NCBI RefSeq assembly: GCF_011806385.1
Contig: NZ_JAATOX010000024.1
Coordinates: 1 to 42,373, forward strand
From: Phaeobacter sp. HF9A
GTDB taxonomy: Bacteria; Pseudomonadota; Alphaproteobacteria; Rhodobacterales; Rhodobacteraceae
Reading direction: 5' to 3'
DNA: 42,373 bases
The translations under genes were made by a program, and so were the position numbers. The stretch's first letter is position 1; each line of letters opens with the position of its first letter. Positions 1 to 8,383 of the stretch are shown piece by piece. The notes under the pieces were generated by a model. The model saw nothing but the letters and a program-made list of their open reading frames with translations. It was not told the origin of the DNA and did no database searches.

Positions 1-140
1 ACGGAGCCTTCAAATGCAACTGTATGGAAGGTCACCAGCGCCTTCTCGCCTTCGTCGGCTTTTACGTCTTCAAAGACCTTTTCTTCGTAATCTACGAAGA
101 AATCACCATCTTTATGCGCTTCTTTGGTAACTTTGGGCAT
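1..140 (-). CDS. MSMEG_0572/Sll0783-family protein, N-terminal part (cut by window edge)
   Basis: A leftward reading frame starts at ATG 140..138 and runs off the left edge, giving 46 residues that begin [20 protein letters not shown] and continue through [11 protein letters not shown]. The start has a clear AGGAG-type ribosome site about 7 bases upstream. From memory, this N-terminus matches the MSMEG_0572/Sll0783 nitrogen-starvation response family, typically the first gene of the Nit1C nitrilase cluster (followed by nitrilase, radical SAM, acetyltransferase and AIR-synthase-like genes). In Synechocystis, Sll0783 is needed for normal polyhydroxybutyrate accumulation. The rest of the protein and its neighbours lie outside the window, so the family call rests on about a quarter of the usual length and the biochemical role is unknown. 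Confidence 0.6.
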   Translation of the reverse strand, partial: MPKVTKEAHKDGDFFVDYEEKVFEDVKADEGEKALVTFHTVAFEGS

Positions 141-832
141 CCTGTGTCTCCTGTTCCTTGGATGGACCCACTCTGTTCCCCGCGGCGATACCTGAGCAAT
201 ACTGCAATCAGTTACGAATCAATTATACATACAATAATAAAGTCATTTGTCGCTTCTTTAAGCAATCATATACGAAGCTGACGTTTTCTGCGGCGCAATT
301 CGAACCCCATGCCGCCAAGCGGACCGCGCACTCGGAGGGACGCGCGTTCAGATCCATACAATATCAATCAATCAAACGAATCGTTCATCCGAGAAACGGA
401 CGGCAACACGACGGGGCCCGATGGCCGACATCCCGGCTTCGCCTTGTGCGAGCGCGCAAATAGATAACGATACCCGGGCATCCTGGCGAGGCGACTTACT
501 AAAGCGAAGGATTGTCGACGCCCTTCGCGGCTTCACATCTCGAGAAATTTACAGATGCGACGACCGGGCATGAAGACACATACAAATCAGACATTGTATT
601 GAGGGTGAAACACCCACCGCCGCAGCGCCGGGATGCACGGTCAAACCGCCGGATCCTGCGTGCCATCTCATCAGATGCACCGTTTCTTTTGCGATTGCCC
701 GACATTGACCGCACCTGCCGTCTCCGCCATAGTGGTCCATACATAAACTTGTTGCTTATGTATGGCGATTGTCTGCCTCAGTCTTGCAGGCAATAGCGCC
801 GTTGCTTACCTCGCACCACATGGGATGCTGAA
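141..832. other. Long divergent intergenic region with no supported gene
   Basis: About 690 bp separate the leftward Sll0783-like gene and the rightward LysR gene. Short open frames exist on both strands but none has a ribosome site together with recognisable protein content. The stretch from about 200 to 285 is clearly AT-richer than the surroundings and is the likely promoter of the leftward gene. The LysR-proximal half carries a strong inverted repeat at 737..765 (listed separately) and a weaker one at 580..599, with arms ATACAA and TTGTAT around 8 bases. Confidence 0.5.
737..765. promoter_or_regulatory. Perfect 10-bp inverted repeat, candidate LysR operator
   Basis: The arms CCATACATAA (737..746) and TTATGTATGG (756..765) are exact reverse complements separated by 9 bases. 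The element contains the T-N11-A geometry typical of LysR-type regulators and lies about 70 bp upstream of the LysR start at 833, the usual place for an autoregulatory site. A weaker ATACAA/TTGTAT repeat lies 140 bp further upstream. That this LysR binds here is an inference from position and symmetry. Confidence 0.55.
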
Positions 833-1828
833 ATGTCATCTATTCCCAACCGCACCCTTCCGCCCCTCAACCCGCTCAAGGCGTTCGAGGCCGCCGCGCG
901 GCACAATAGTCTGACCCTCGCCGCGGAAGAGCTGAACGTCAGCCAGGTCGCGGTGAGCCGACAGGTGCGCGTGCTCGAAGATTACATGGGGGTGACCCTG
1001 TTCCGCCGCCTCAATCGGGGAATAGAGCTGACGCGGGAGGGGATCTTGTTGTTCAAAGGGGTCGGCAGCGCCTTTCAGGACATCGAGGACGCGACAAGAG
1101 CCGTGTCCCGCCGTGGCCAGCGCAACATTCTTGCGATCCAATCCTATGTCACCTTTTCACGCGGCTGGCTGATGCCAAGGCTCGGTGAATTTCACAAGGC
1201 ACATCCCCGCATCGAGGTCCGCCTGTCCTCATCGCCCGAAGCGGCAGATTTTGATACCGACAATCTGGACGCGGCGATCCGTGGCGGCGATGGCAACTGG
1301 CCCGGCCTGCATGCCGAAAAACTCGCGGATATGGAGCTCATCCCGGTTTGCTCGCCCGCGTTCCTCTCTGAAAACCCGCTGGATCGCGTCGAAGATCTGG
1401 CGACGGTCAAACTGCTGCACTCGATGGCGCGGCCAAAGGACTGGTCGTCCTGGCTGGACGCGGTCGGTGCGCGGTTCACGCCAAAGAACCGGCTGCTGTT
1501 CGAAAACAGCTCGCTGGCCTATGAAGGCGCGCTGATGAATCTGGGCGTTGCGATCGCAAACCGCCAATTCGTCCAGACGCAGCTGCGCGCCGGAACATTG
1601 GTTGCCCCTTTTGCGCAGAGCTGCCGGACCGGCGAAAGCTATTACCTCACATGGCCGAAGGACGAACCGCCCTCCTCACCCTTGCTGAAATTCCTGGACT
1701 GGATTCGCATTCACTTTGCCCCTGACGACACAGCGACGCCTAGGCAAGAGCAGCCCCCCTGTGAGGAGGCCCCCTGTGAGGTGGATCAAGCCCCCTCCCC
1801 TCCGGCGCGCTCCGGGTTCTCGGCCTGA
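833..1828 (+). CDS. LysR-family transcriptional regulator (GcvA-like)
   Basis: A 331-residue protein with an N-terminal winged helix-turn-helix (about residues 14-70, core SLTLAAEELNVSQVAVSRQV) and a LysR substrate-binding domain from about residue 95 to 298. The opening LPPLNPLKAFEAAARH is typical of the GcvA subgroup. The ATG follows a weak GGGA ribosome site. The last 32 residues (300-331) are proline- and cysteine-rich, include a 15-bp tandem repeat read as PPCEEAPCE, and lie beyond the point where the paralogue at 1786-2703 ends. The last 43 bp overlap that convergent gene. It probably controls itself through the repeat at 737..765, and perhaps the leftward gene at 1-140 or the CoA-ester block. 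The effector is unknown. Confidence 0.9.
   Translation: MSSIPNRTLPPLNPLKAFEAAARHNSLTLAAEELNVSQVAVSRQVRVLEDYMGVTLFRRLNRGIELTREGILLFKGVGSAFQDIEDATRAVSRRGQRNILAIQSYVTFSRGWLMPRLGEFHKAHPRIEVRLSSSPEAADFDTDNLDAAIRGGDGNWPGLHAEKLADMELIPVCSPAFLSENPLDRVEDLATVKLLHSMARPKDWSSWLDAVGARFTPKNRLLFENSSLAYEGALMNLGVAIANRQFVQTQLRAGTLVAPFAQSCRTGESYYLTWPKDEPPSSPLLKFLDWIRIHFAPDDTATPRQEQPPCEEAPCEVDQAPSPPARSGFSA
1755..1781. repeat. 15-bp-period tandem repeat in the LysR 3' end
   Basis: CCCCCTGTGAGG occurs at 1755..1766 and again at 1770..1781, a period of 15 bp (five codons). It is read in frame within the unusual C-terminal tail of the rightward LysR, just beyond the stop codon of the convergent LysR. It looks like local slippage at the junction of the two genes. 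Confidence 0.6.
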
Positions 1829-2703
1829 ATGCGATCCCGCATCCAGTCGAGGAACTTGATCAGAGTGCGCGAGGGGGCGGTGCTCTTGGGCCAGGTCAGG
1901 AAATACCCCTCGCCGCTATAGCAGGTCAGATCGCCAAACGGCGCGACGAGATTGCCATTCTGGAGCTGACGCTTGACAAAAATCTTGACGGCCAGCGCCA
2001 CCCCGCCGTCCAATGACGCCGCCTCATATGCCAGCGCGGAGCTTTCAAAACGGATGCCCGGCTCGGGATCGACATCCGCACCGACGCGCTTGATCCAGGC
2101 CGGCCAATCCGTTGGTCGCGCCATGGAATGCAGCAGACGCACCCTGGCCAGGTCGTTGGGCGCGTGCAGGGCATGCTGTTCCTGATAGTCTGGCGTGCAG
2201 ATCGGGATCAACTCCACATCCACAAGTTTTTCCGAATGCAGATCGGGCCAATCCCCCTTCCCGGCGCGGATCGCGGCGTCGAGGTTCTGACTCTCGAAAT
2301 CGACCGGCGCGGTCGAAGAGCTCAGCCGGACCTCGATCCGAGGATGGCGATCATGAAAATTCGTCAAACGCGGGATCAGCCAGCGCTGGGAAAAGGTGGT
2401 GTAGGATTGAATGGCCAGAATATCGCGCCGACCACGCCGCGAAACCCGTCGCGACGCGGTGGCGATATCCTGAAACGCATGAGCAATGCCATCGTGCAAT
2501 TGCCGCCCCTCATCCGTCAGCTCGACACCGCGATGCAATCGGCGAAACAGCGTCACGCCGAGGTAATCCTCCAGGGTCTTGACCTGACGGCTGACGGCAA
2601 CTTGGCTGACATTCAACTCTTCAGCCGCCAATGTCAGGCTGCACAGCCGCGCCGCGACCTCGAAGGTTCGCAGTGGATTGAGGGGTGGAATAGGGCTCGT
2701 CAT
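1786..2703 (-). CDS. LysR-family transcriptional regulator (GcvA-like), paralogue of 833-1828
   Basis: A 305-residue LysR protein. The chosen start, ATG 2703..2701, gives MTSPIPPLNPLRTFEVAARL, aligning with the N-terminus of the neighbouring LysR; a start 28 codons further upstream is possible but adds unrelated sequence. The helix-turn-helix (SLTLAAEELNVSQVAVSRQV) is identical to its neighbour's over 20 residues, and long blocks such as HPRIEVRLSSS and LLHSMARP are shared, so the two are close paralogues in a convergent arrangement. It lies 134 bp downstream of the thiolase gene on the same strand, so it may be co-transcribed with, and regulate, the CoA-ester catabolic block. The effector is unknown. 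Confidence 0.9.
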   Translation of the reverse strand: MTSPIPPLNPLRTFEVAARLCSLTLAAEELNVSQVAVSRQVKTLEDYLGVTLFRRLHRGVELTDEGRQLHDGIAHAFQDIATASRRVSRRGRRDILAIQSYTTFSQRWLIPRLTNFHDRHPRIEVRLSSSTAPVDFESQNLDAAIRAGKGDWPDLHSEKLVDVELIPICTPDYQEQHALHAPNDLARVRLLHSMARPTDWPAWIKRVGADVDPEPGIRFESSALAYEAASLDGGVALAVKIFVKRQLQNGNLVAPFGDLTCYSGEGYFLTWPKSTAPSRTLIKFLDWMRDRIQAENPERAGGEGA

Positions 2704-2787
2704 GTTCCGTTTTGCCGATCCTGGTGCGGTGCACAGACATATGGCCGGATAGATGGGCAGAGCCCCAAATGGCCCTGCCACAGGCAT

Positions 2788-2828
2788 CGCAGTCCGGTCT
2801 CCTGATCACATTTGTACACCGGAGTGCG
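2788..2828. promoter_or_regulatory. Inverted repeat between thiolase and lysR: operator or weak terminator
   Basis: Arms CGCAGTCCGGT (2788..2798) and ACCGGAGTGCG (2818..2828) pair at 10 of 11 positions around a 19-base spacer. It lies immediately after the thiolase stop and upstream of the leftward lysR. No U-run follows on either strand, which argues against an ordinary intrinsic terminator; a LysR binding site is an alternative. Confidence 0.3.
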
Positions 2829-2837
2829 GCTGAAAAG

Positions 2838-4037
2838 CTATAGCCGTTCCAGCGCGATGGCGATCCCCTGACCGACGCCGATACACATGGTCGACAGGGA
2901 TTTCTCGCCCGGTTTCAGATCCAGCATCGCGGTGCCGGTGATCCGCGCGCCGGACATGCCGAGGGGATGACCAAGCGCGATCGCCCCGCCATTGCGATTC
3001 ACGCGCGGGTCATCATCCGCAATGCCAAGATCGCGCAATGTCGCCAGCCCCTGCGAGGCAAAGGCCTCGTTCAGCTCGATCACGGCAAAGTCTTCTTGCC
3101 GAAGGCCAAGGCGCGCCATCAGTTTCTTCGACGCAGGCGCGGGCCCAAACCCCATGATGCGCGGCGCAACCCCGGCGGTGGCACCACCCAGAACGCGGGC
3201 AATCGGGGTCAGGCCATGGCGCTCTGCGGCCTCTTTCGTGGCAAGGATCAGCGCGGCCGCGCCATCATTGACACCCGATGCATTGCCCGCCGTGACACTG
3301 CCGTCGGCTTTGACAAAGGTCTTGAGCCGCTCAAGGTCCGCCAGCGTGGTTGCGGGCCTCGGGTGTTCGTCCCGATCGACAACGATCGGCTCGCCTTTGC
3401 GCTGCGGAAGGCTGACCGGGGTGATCTCCTGCGCCAGACGTCCGCTTCCCATGGCGGCACCCGCCTTGTGCTGCGAGCGCAGCGCAAAAGCATCCTGATC
3501 TTCGCGCGAGATACCGAAATCTTCGGCCACGTTTTCAGCCGTCTCCGGCATACTATCGACGCCATAGTGCGCCTTCATCAGCGTGTTGACAAAGCGCCAG
3601 CCGATGGTGGTGTCATGGACCTCGTTGGCGCGGGAAAAGGCGCCGGTTGCCTTGGGCATCACAAAGGGCGCGCGCGACATGCTCTCGACCCCGCCCGCAA
3701 TGACCAGATCGGCCTCGCCGGCCTTTATCGCCCGCGCGGCGGTGATCACCGCATCCATACCAGACCCGCAAAGCCGGTTCATGGTTGTGCCCGGCACGCT
3801 GTCGGGAAAGCCCGCCAGCAGCAAGGACATGCGCGCCACGTTGCGGTTGTCTTCGCCCGCCTGGTTGGCGCAGCCAAAGATCACCTCGTCCACCGCCGCC
3901 AGATCCAGCCCCGGGTTGCGCTCTGCCAGCGCGCGCAGCGGGATCGCTCCCAGATCGTCGGCCCGTACCGACGACAGCGCGCCGCCGTAGCGGCCAATCG
4001 GAGTGCGGATGTAATCGCAGATGTAAACGTCGGTCAT
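2838..4037 (-). CDS. Acetyl-CoA acyltransferase, 3-oxoadipyl-CoA thiolase type
   Basis: A 399-residue thiolase, full length for the family. The active-site cysteine is Cys90 in NRLCGSG, the histidine is in GHPLG and the second cysteine is in CIGVGQG near the C-terminus. The N-terminus (MTDVYICDYIRTPIGRYGGALS) and the block CANQAGEDNRNVARM are characteristic of the PcaF/PaaJ group, which cleaves 3-oxoadipyl-CoA or 3-oxo-5,6-dehydrosuberyl-CoA with CoA to give acetyl-CoA plus succinyl-CoA or a shortened acyl-CoA. It is the last enzyme of the leftward catabolic block, 73 bp after the acyl-CoA ligase, and would carry out the terminal cleavage. Substrate chain length cannot be read from sequence; a general beta-ketothiolase role remains possible. 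Confidence 0.92.
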   Translation of the reverse strand: MTDVYICDYIRTPIGRYGGALSSVRADDLGAIPLRALAERNPGLDLAAVDEVIFGCANQAGEDNRNVARMSLLLAGFPDSVPGTTMNRLCGSGMDAVITAARAIKAGEADLVIAGGVESMSRAPFVMPKATGAFSRANEVHDTTIGWRFVNTLMKAHYGVDSMPETAENVAEDFGISREDQDAFALRSQHKAGAAMGSGRLAQEITPVSLPQRKGEPIVVDRDEHPRPATTLADLERLKTFVKADGSVTAGNASGVNDGAAALILATKEAAERHGLTPIARVLGGATAGVAPRIMGFGPAPASKKLMARLGLRQEDFAVIELNEAFASQGLATLRDLGIADDDPRVNRNGGAIALGHPLGMSGARITGTAMLDLKPGEKSLSTMCIGVGQGIAIALERL

Positions 4038-4110
4038 GTCTTTGGTCCTTGGCGCAACAAAGCTCGGGCGGCGGCAGACCGGCCGCCCGACCCTTTGGGG
4101 TTTCTTTCCT

Positions 4111-6177
4111 TCAATCGAGAACGATCAGGCTGTCGCCCGCCCGTGTCCCCTGCCCTTCGGGCAGCACGAAGACCGGATTGATCTCGGCCTCTTGCAGGCG
4201 ATCTTCCAGCGTTTCCGCCATTGCCGAGAACGCGATCATCGTGTCGATCAATGCCTCAATATCCGCCTTGGGGCTGCCCCGGAACCCTTTCAGCAGCGCG
4301 CCGGCCTTGATTTCGTCGATCATGTCACGCGCGCTCGCCCGGTTCAGTGGCAACAGACGGATCGCCGCGTCTTTATAGAGCTCGGTCGTCACGCCTCCGG
4401 CGCCAAGCAGGGCATAGGCCCCAAGCTGCGGATCGCGGTTAAAGCCGAGGATCATCTCGACCCCGCCCTTGACCATCTCCTGCACCAGGAAACCATCGAC
4501 CTTGGCCGATGTCGCCGCACGAACACGGGCCAGCATGGCCTCGCATTCCGCCCCGACATCGGCCGGGTCGATGTTCAGTGCGACGCCGCCGACCTCGGAT
4601 TTGTGCAGGATCTCGTTCGACAGAATCTTGATCACCACCGGACCGTCGAACTCCCCCGCCTTCGCGGCGGCCTCCTCCGGGGTCTCTGCCGTGACTTCAC
4701 GGGTGACGGAGACGCCGAAACGGGCAAAGAGCTTTTTCGCTTCGGCCTCGTTGAGGGAGCCGGCATTGATGTCGCTGCAATCAATGTCCGTGGCATTCGC
4801 GCCGCTGGCCTGCGCCGCACCGGTTGGTGTGGCCAGGGCTTGCAAGGCCGAGGCGCAGCTTTCGGGCGCAGCAAAGGCCGGAATGCCCTGAGAATTGAGC
4901 GTGCTCACGATATTGGGCGCATCGGGGCTGACATAGGCCAGGATCGGCTTGTCGGTCAGCGCCAGAGACTCCAGAACCGGCTGCGCCACCAGATCGGGCT
5001 GCGCAATCGAGGAGGAGCCAACCACCACGACAATCGCGTCGAAGCTTGGGCTTTCCACCAGGATCTGTAGGATCGCGCGGAACAGATCGGGGCGCAGCCC
5101 GGCCAGCGTCACGTCGATCGGGTTGCGGTCCAGCTCGGCCTCTTCCAGGTCCAGCGCTTGCAGCTTCTCGCCGGTCTCCTGATCCGGGGCGGGCATCTCC
5201 AGGCCAGACAGGCCGACGTTGTCCGCAACCACCGTGGCCGCGCCGCCGGTGGAGGTCACAATGGCCACGCGGTTTCCCTTCATCAGGCGGCCCTGCGCCA
5301 GCGCTGCGGGAATATCCAAGAGGTCGGCAAAGGTCTGGGCGCGGATGATGCCGAGCTGTTTGAACAGCGCGTCATAGACCTCGTCGGCCCCAGCCAGCGC
5401 GCCGGTATGCGACACGGCAGAGCGCGCACCGGATTCAGAGCGGCCCACCTTATAGGCGACGATGGACTTGCCCGCCGCAACCACCTTGGCCGCCGCTGCG
5501 CGAAACTTGGCGACGTTGCGGATGGTTTCGAGATAGAGCGCGACCACTTGCGTTGCGTCATCCTCCGCCAGCACCTCAAGGAAATCGGAGACTTCGAGAT
5601 CGGCCTCGTTCCCCGTTGCGACCAGCTTGGAAAATCCGATGCCGCGCGCCACGGCCCGCGACAAAAGCGAGCCGAGAATGCCGCCCGATTGCGACAGAAG
5701 GGCAATCTTGCCCGCCGGGATGTCATCGACCTCCATCGCGCCCGAGGCGGTCAGCGGAATGCCGTCGGTCAGGTTCACAAGGCCGATGGTGTTCGGCCCC
5801 AGAATACGCATGTCGCCCGCCGCTTCGCGCAGCTGGTCTTGACGCTTGCGGCCCTCTTCGCCCGCCTCGCCAAAGCCCGAGGCCAGCACAACCGCCGCCT
5901 TGGTGCCGCGCGCGGCCAGATCGCGCACCGCGTCGATCACCCGGTGGGCGCCGACCAGCACAAGGCCCAGATCGGGCGCTTCGGGCAGGTCGGCAATATT
6001 GGCATAGCTTTTCAGCCCGGCAATCTCGTCATAGCGCGGGTTGATCGGGTAAATCGCACCGGCGAATCCCTGCTTTTGCAGGAAGGCAATCGGGCGCCCG
6101 GTCAGTTTGGCCGGATCGTTGGAGGCCCCCACAACCGCAACGCTGGTCGGGTTCAGAATGGCTTTCATGTTCGACAT
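4111..6177 (-). CDS. ADP-forming acyl-CoA synthetase (acetate-CoA ligase family)
   Basis: A 688-residue single-chain enzyme of the NDP-forming acyl-CoA synthetase superfamily. It has a Rossmann CoA-binding domain (residues about 10-130, VAVVGASNDPAKLTGRP), succinyl-CoA-ligase-like domains carrying the phosphorylated histidine (His257 in SHTGALAG), and a C-terminal ATP-grasp domain from about 470 to 688. It should join a carboxylic acid to CoA with ATP giving ADP and phosphate. The start at 6177 is preceded by TAAGGG, which overlaps the stop of the upstream hydratase gene, indicating tight coupling; a second Met at codon 4 is an alternative. In its context it probably activates the acid imported or produced by the pathway, possibly an aromatic or dicarboxylic acid. 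Substrate is not determinable here. Confidence 0.88.
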   Translation of the reverse strand: MSNMKAILNPTSVAVVGASNDPAKLTGRPIAFLQKQGFAGAIYPINPRYDEIAGLKSYANIADLPEAPDLGLVLVGAHRVIDAVRDLAARGTKAAVVLASGFGEAGEEGRKRQDQLREAAGDMRILGPNTIGLVNLTDGIPLTASGAMEVDDIPAGKIALLSQSGGILGSLLSRAVARGIGFSKLVATGNEADLEVSDFLEVLAEDDATQVVALYLETIRNVAKFRAAAAKVVAAGKSIVAYKVGRSESGARSAVSHTGALAGADEVYDALFKQLGIIRAQTFADLLDIPAALAQGRLMKGNRVAIVTSTGGAATVVADNVGLSGLEMPAPDQETGEKLQALDLEEAELDRNPIDVTLAGLRPDLFRAILQILVESPSFDAIVVVVGSSSIAQPDLVAQPVLESLALTDKPILAYVSPDAPNIVSTLNSQGIPAFAAPESCASALQALATPTGAAQASGANATDIDCSDINAGSLNEAEAKKLFARFGVSVTREVTAETPEEAAAKAGEFDGPVVIKILSNEILHKSEVGGVALNIDPADVGAECEAMLARVRAATSAKVDGFLVQEMVKGGVEMILGFNRDPQLGAYALLGAGGVTTELYKDAAIRLLPLNRASARDMIDEIKAGALLKGFRGSPKADIEALIDTMIAFSAMAETLEDRLQEAEINPVFVLPEGQGTRAGDSLIVLD

Positions 6178-6188
6178 TTTGGCAGCCC

Positions 6189-6989
6189 TTACTTCGACAA
6201 TTTGTTGAGGAAATCTTCGACCGATTTGCGGTGCTCTGCGGTGGTGTAGCAGACCGCCTGCGCCTCGCGACCAAGGGCAAAGATCTCGTCGTCCGAACGC
6301 TCAAAGGTCTTGTCCATGATTTCCTTGGTCAGCGCGATGGCGGTGGCCGACCCAACGGTCAGCTCCTTGGCCCAGGCATGCGCCTCGTCCAGCAGCGCCT
6401 CGGGGGCGGCGACCCGGTCGATCATGCCGAGCGTCAGCGCCTCGTCGGTTTCCACCACTTTGCAGGAGAAGATCAGTTCCTTGGCTTTGGACAGCCCGAC
6501 ACGGCGCGGCAGGAAGTACATGCCGCCGCCATCGGACACCAGGCCGCGCTTGATGAAGCTCATCGACATTTTCGCGCCCTCGGCGGCGATGATGAAATCG
6601 CAGGCCAGCGCCATGTCGAGGCCGAGCCCATAGGCACCCCCATTCATCGCCGCGATCACCGGCTTGGTCACACCGTGAATGGCAGCCACGCCGCGATGCG
6701 TGCTTTTCTGCCGCTTCCAGCCGTTGAAGGCCACTTCGCCATTCGGCGCATCGAGCCGCGCCCGCATGCCCGCGATATCGCCGCCCGAGCAAAACCCCTT
6801 GCCCGCGCCGGTCAGGATAATCGCGCGCACCTCCTTGTCGGCGTCCGCCTCGGCAAAGGCCGCAATCAGTTCAGCGCGCATCTGGTCGTTGATCGCATTG
6901 CGTTTTTCCGGGCGGTTCAGCGTGATCGTTGCGATTCCGGCATTGTGGGAAACGGTGATGAACTTTGGCAGGTAAGCTGCGGTGTCCAT
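6189..6989 (-). CDS. Enoyl-CoA hydratase/isomerase family protein (isomerase-like active site)
   Basis: A 266-residue crotonase-fold protein. Oxyanion-hole segments are visible at GFCSGGDI (residues 65-72) and NGGAYGLGLDMALACD (116-131). By eye, the two catalytic glutamates of classical hydratases are replaced: the first aligns with Asp125 and the second with Phe145. An aspartate (Asp153 in RGLVSDGGG) occupies the place of the catalytic acid in PaaG-like isomerases. This favours isomerisation of a double bond or another crotonase reaction over plain hydration, and the FadB-type gene at 12130 carries an intact hydratase site. The ATG at 6989 has a GAGAAGGAA ribosome site. It sits between MmgE/PrpD and the acyl-CoA ligase in the same operon. 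Confidence 0.88.
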   Translation of the reverse strand: MDTAAYLPKFITVSHNAGIATITLNRPEKRNAINDQMRAELIAAFAEADADKEVRAIILTGAGKGFCSGGDIAGMRARLDAPNGEVAFNGWKRQKSTHRGVAAIHGVTKPVIAAMNGGAYGLGLDMALACDFIIAAEGAKMSMSFIKRGLVSDGGGMYFLPRRVGLSKAKELIFSCKVVETDEALTLGMIDRVAAPEALLDEAHAWAKELTVGSATAIALTKEIMDKTFERSDDEIFALGREAQAVCYTTAEHRKSVEDFLNKLSK

Positions 6990-7039
6990 GGGTCTTCCTT
7001 CTCGTCTCTGCGCGGCAACTGGCGGCGCTTTCGTTGGTA

Positions 7040-8383
7040 TCAGGTGGGTTTCTTGGTCACGGCATCGGGGAGATCGCTGCCGTCAAAAATGGTCTTTCTC
7101 AGCCGCTCCAGCTCTGGCTGCGGCAGAACCGGGCCTGCCAGCTCCTGGTATTTCGCCAGCAAATCCGCCCGCGAGATCGGGGTATCCGGGTCGCCGCGCC
7201 GTGAGGGCTGGAACTGCGTCCACACCCGCCCGTCAGTCAGCGTCACATGCAGGCGGGCCATGCGTTTGCGGGGGTATTCAGCGGCCAGATCCTCGGCCCG
7301 CTCAACAGTGACAAGCGGCAGGATCGCGCGGATGTCCGGGTTGCTCAGCGCCTCGGGGGTGAAGGCAGCCAGCCGCACGCCGCCCAGCACCAGTTGCGCC
7401 GCGAGGCAATATTGCGCGCTGAACCGGGCGTCCTGTGCGCTCTGCGGATCCGGGCGGTCGCACATGGTCTTGGTGGCGTCATAGCCTTCGATGCGGATTG
7501 CCGCGATATCTGCGGGGCCAAAGCCATGTTCGGCGCGCAGCACCGCCAGCGCATCAAGCGCGGCAAAGACGTGCCCGCAGCAGCCGTGAATTTTGACCGT
7601 CATACGGGTGATCGGTGTCCACGCCCCTGCCCCGTCAAAGGCCGCATCCCAGTTGCCAGTGCCCGCGCTGGTCGCGGCGGCAAAGCCCTTAGGGCCATCA
7701 AGGCTGCTCCATGTGCCCGTCGCGCCAGAGGCGGCGGCATAGGCCGCGAGGATGCCGGCATCGGCGGCATGGCCGGGATGCATCGCCTTGGCCATGCTTT
7801 CGCCTTGCAGGTTCTGCTGCACACCACCGGCAAAGCTGGCGGCGATGGCGATGGCATTGGCGATCCCGTCGCGGTCGCAGCCCAGCAGCATTGCCACCGC
7901 AGCAGCAGCGCCAAAAGTGCCGACCGTGCTGGTCGTGTGCCAGAATTCATAGTGGCTCGGTTGCAGCGCCAGGGCGATGCGGCAGCCGACCTCATAGCCG
8001 CCGATCACCGCCCGATCAAAGGCATCGCGGGAGGCGCCGCGATCCTGCGCCACGGCGAGCGCGGCGGCAAAAGTGGGCGAGCCGGGGTGATAGCCGCCAT
8101 CGCGGAAAATATCGTCAAACTCGACCGTGTGGCTGGCCGCGGCGTTGATAAACGCGGCGCTGCGCGGGTCAATCCATCGCTCGCTGGTGTAGCACCACGC
8201 CTTGCCGTCGCGCGCAAGACCGCCCGCCGCGAGCAAAGTGGCCGGGGCCTGCAAGGTGCCCGGAAGGGTCGTGGCGAACCAGTCCAGCGTCGAGCGATGC
8301 ACCGCGTCGCGCAGCTCATCGCCGATGGCCGCATCCAGCCATCCTGCGGCAAGATCAGCCAGTTTTTCGATAGCGGTTGTCAT
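7040..8383 (-). CDS. MmgE/PrpD family protein
   Basis: A 447-residue protein of the MmgE/PrpD family, which includes 2-methylcitrate dehydratase, cis-aconitate decarboxylase and iminodisuccinate epimerase. Characteristic segments are ASHTVEFDD (residues 83-91) and GGYHPGS (96-102). I chose the ATG at 8383 (MTTAIEKLAD) because it overlaps the TGA of the CoA-transferase gene in an ATGA junction; a start 20 codons upstream is less likely. Members are cytoplasmic and act on small polycarboxylates. Its coupling to a CoA-transferase suggests it processes the free or released acid of the pathway, for instance by dehydration or isomerisation. The exact reaction is not predictable from sequence. Confidence 0.88.
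   Translation of the reverse strand: MTTAIEKLADLAAGWLDAAIGDELRDAVHRSTLDWFATTLPGTLQAPATLLAAGGLARDGKAWCYTSERWIDPRSAAFINAAASHTVEFDDIFRDGGYHPGSPTFAAALAVAQDRGASRDAFDRAVIGGYEVGCRIALALQPSHYEFWHTTSTVGTFGAAAAVAMLLGCDRDGIANAIAIAASFAGGVQQNLQGESMAKAMHPGHAADAGILAAYAAASGATGTWSSLDGPKGFAAATSAGTGNWDAAFDGAGAWTPITRMTVKIHGCCGHVFAALDALAVLRAEHGFGPADIAAIRIEGYDATKTMCDRPDPQSAQDARFSAQYCLAAQLVLGGVRLAAFTPEALSNPDIRAILPLVTVERAEDLAAEYPRKRMARLHVTLTDGRVWTQFQPSRRGDPDTPISRADLLAKYQELAGPVLPQPELERLRKTIFDGSDLPDAVTKKPT

Noticed and set aside
499-744. Possible small leftward gene between the Sll0783-like gene and lysR
   Set aside because: No ribosome site or conserved pattern, and its start overlaps the inverted repeat proposed as an operator.
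2967-4181. 404-codon rightward open frame antisense to the thiolase gene
   Set aside because: It mirrors the thiolase in GC-rich DNA, has no recognisable domains and an arginine/histidine-rich composition typical of antisense frames.
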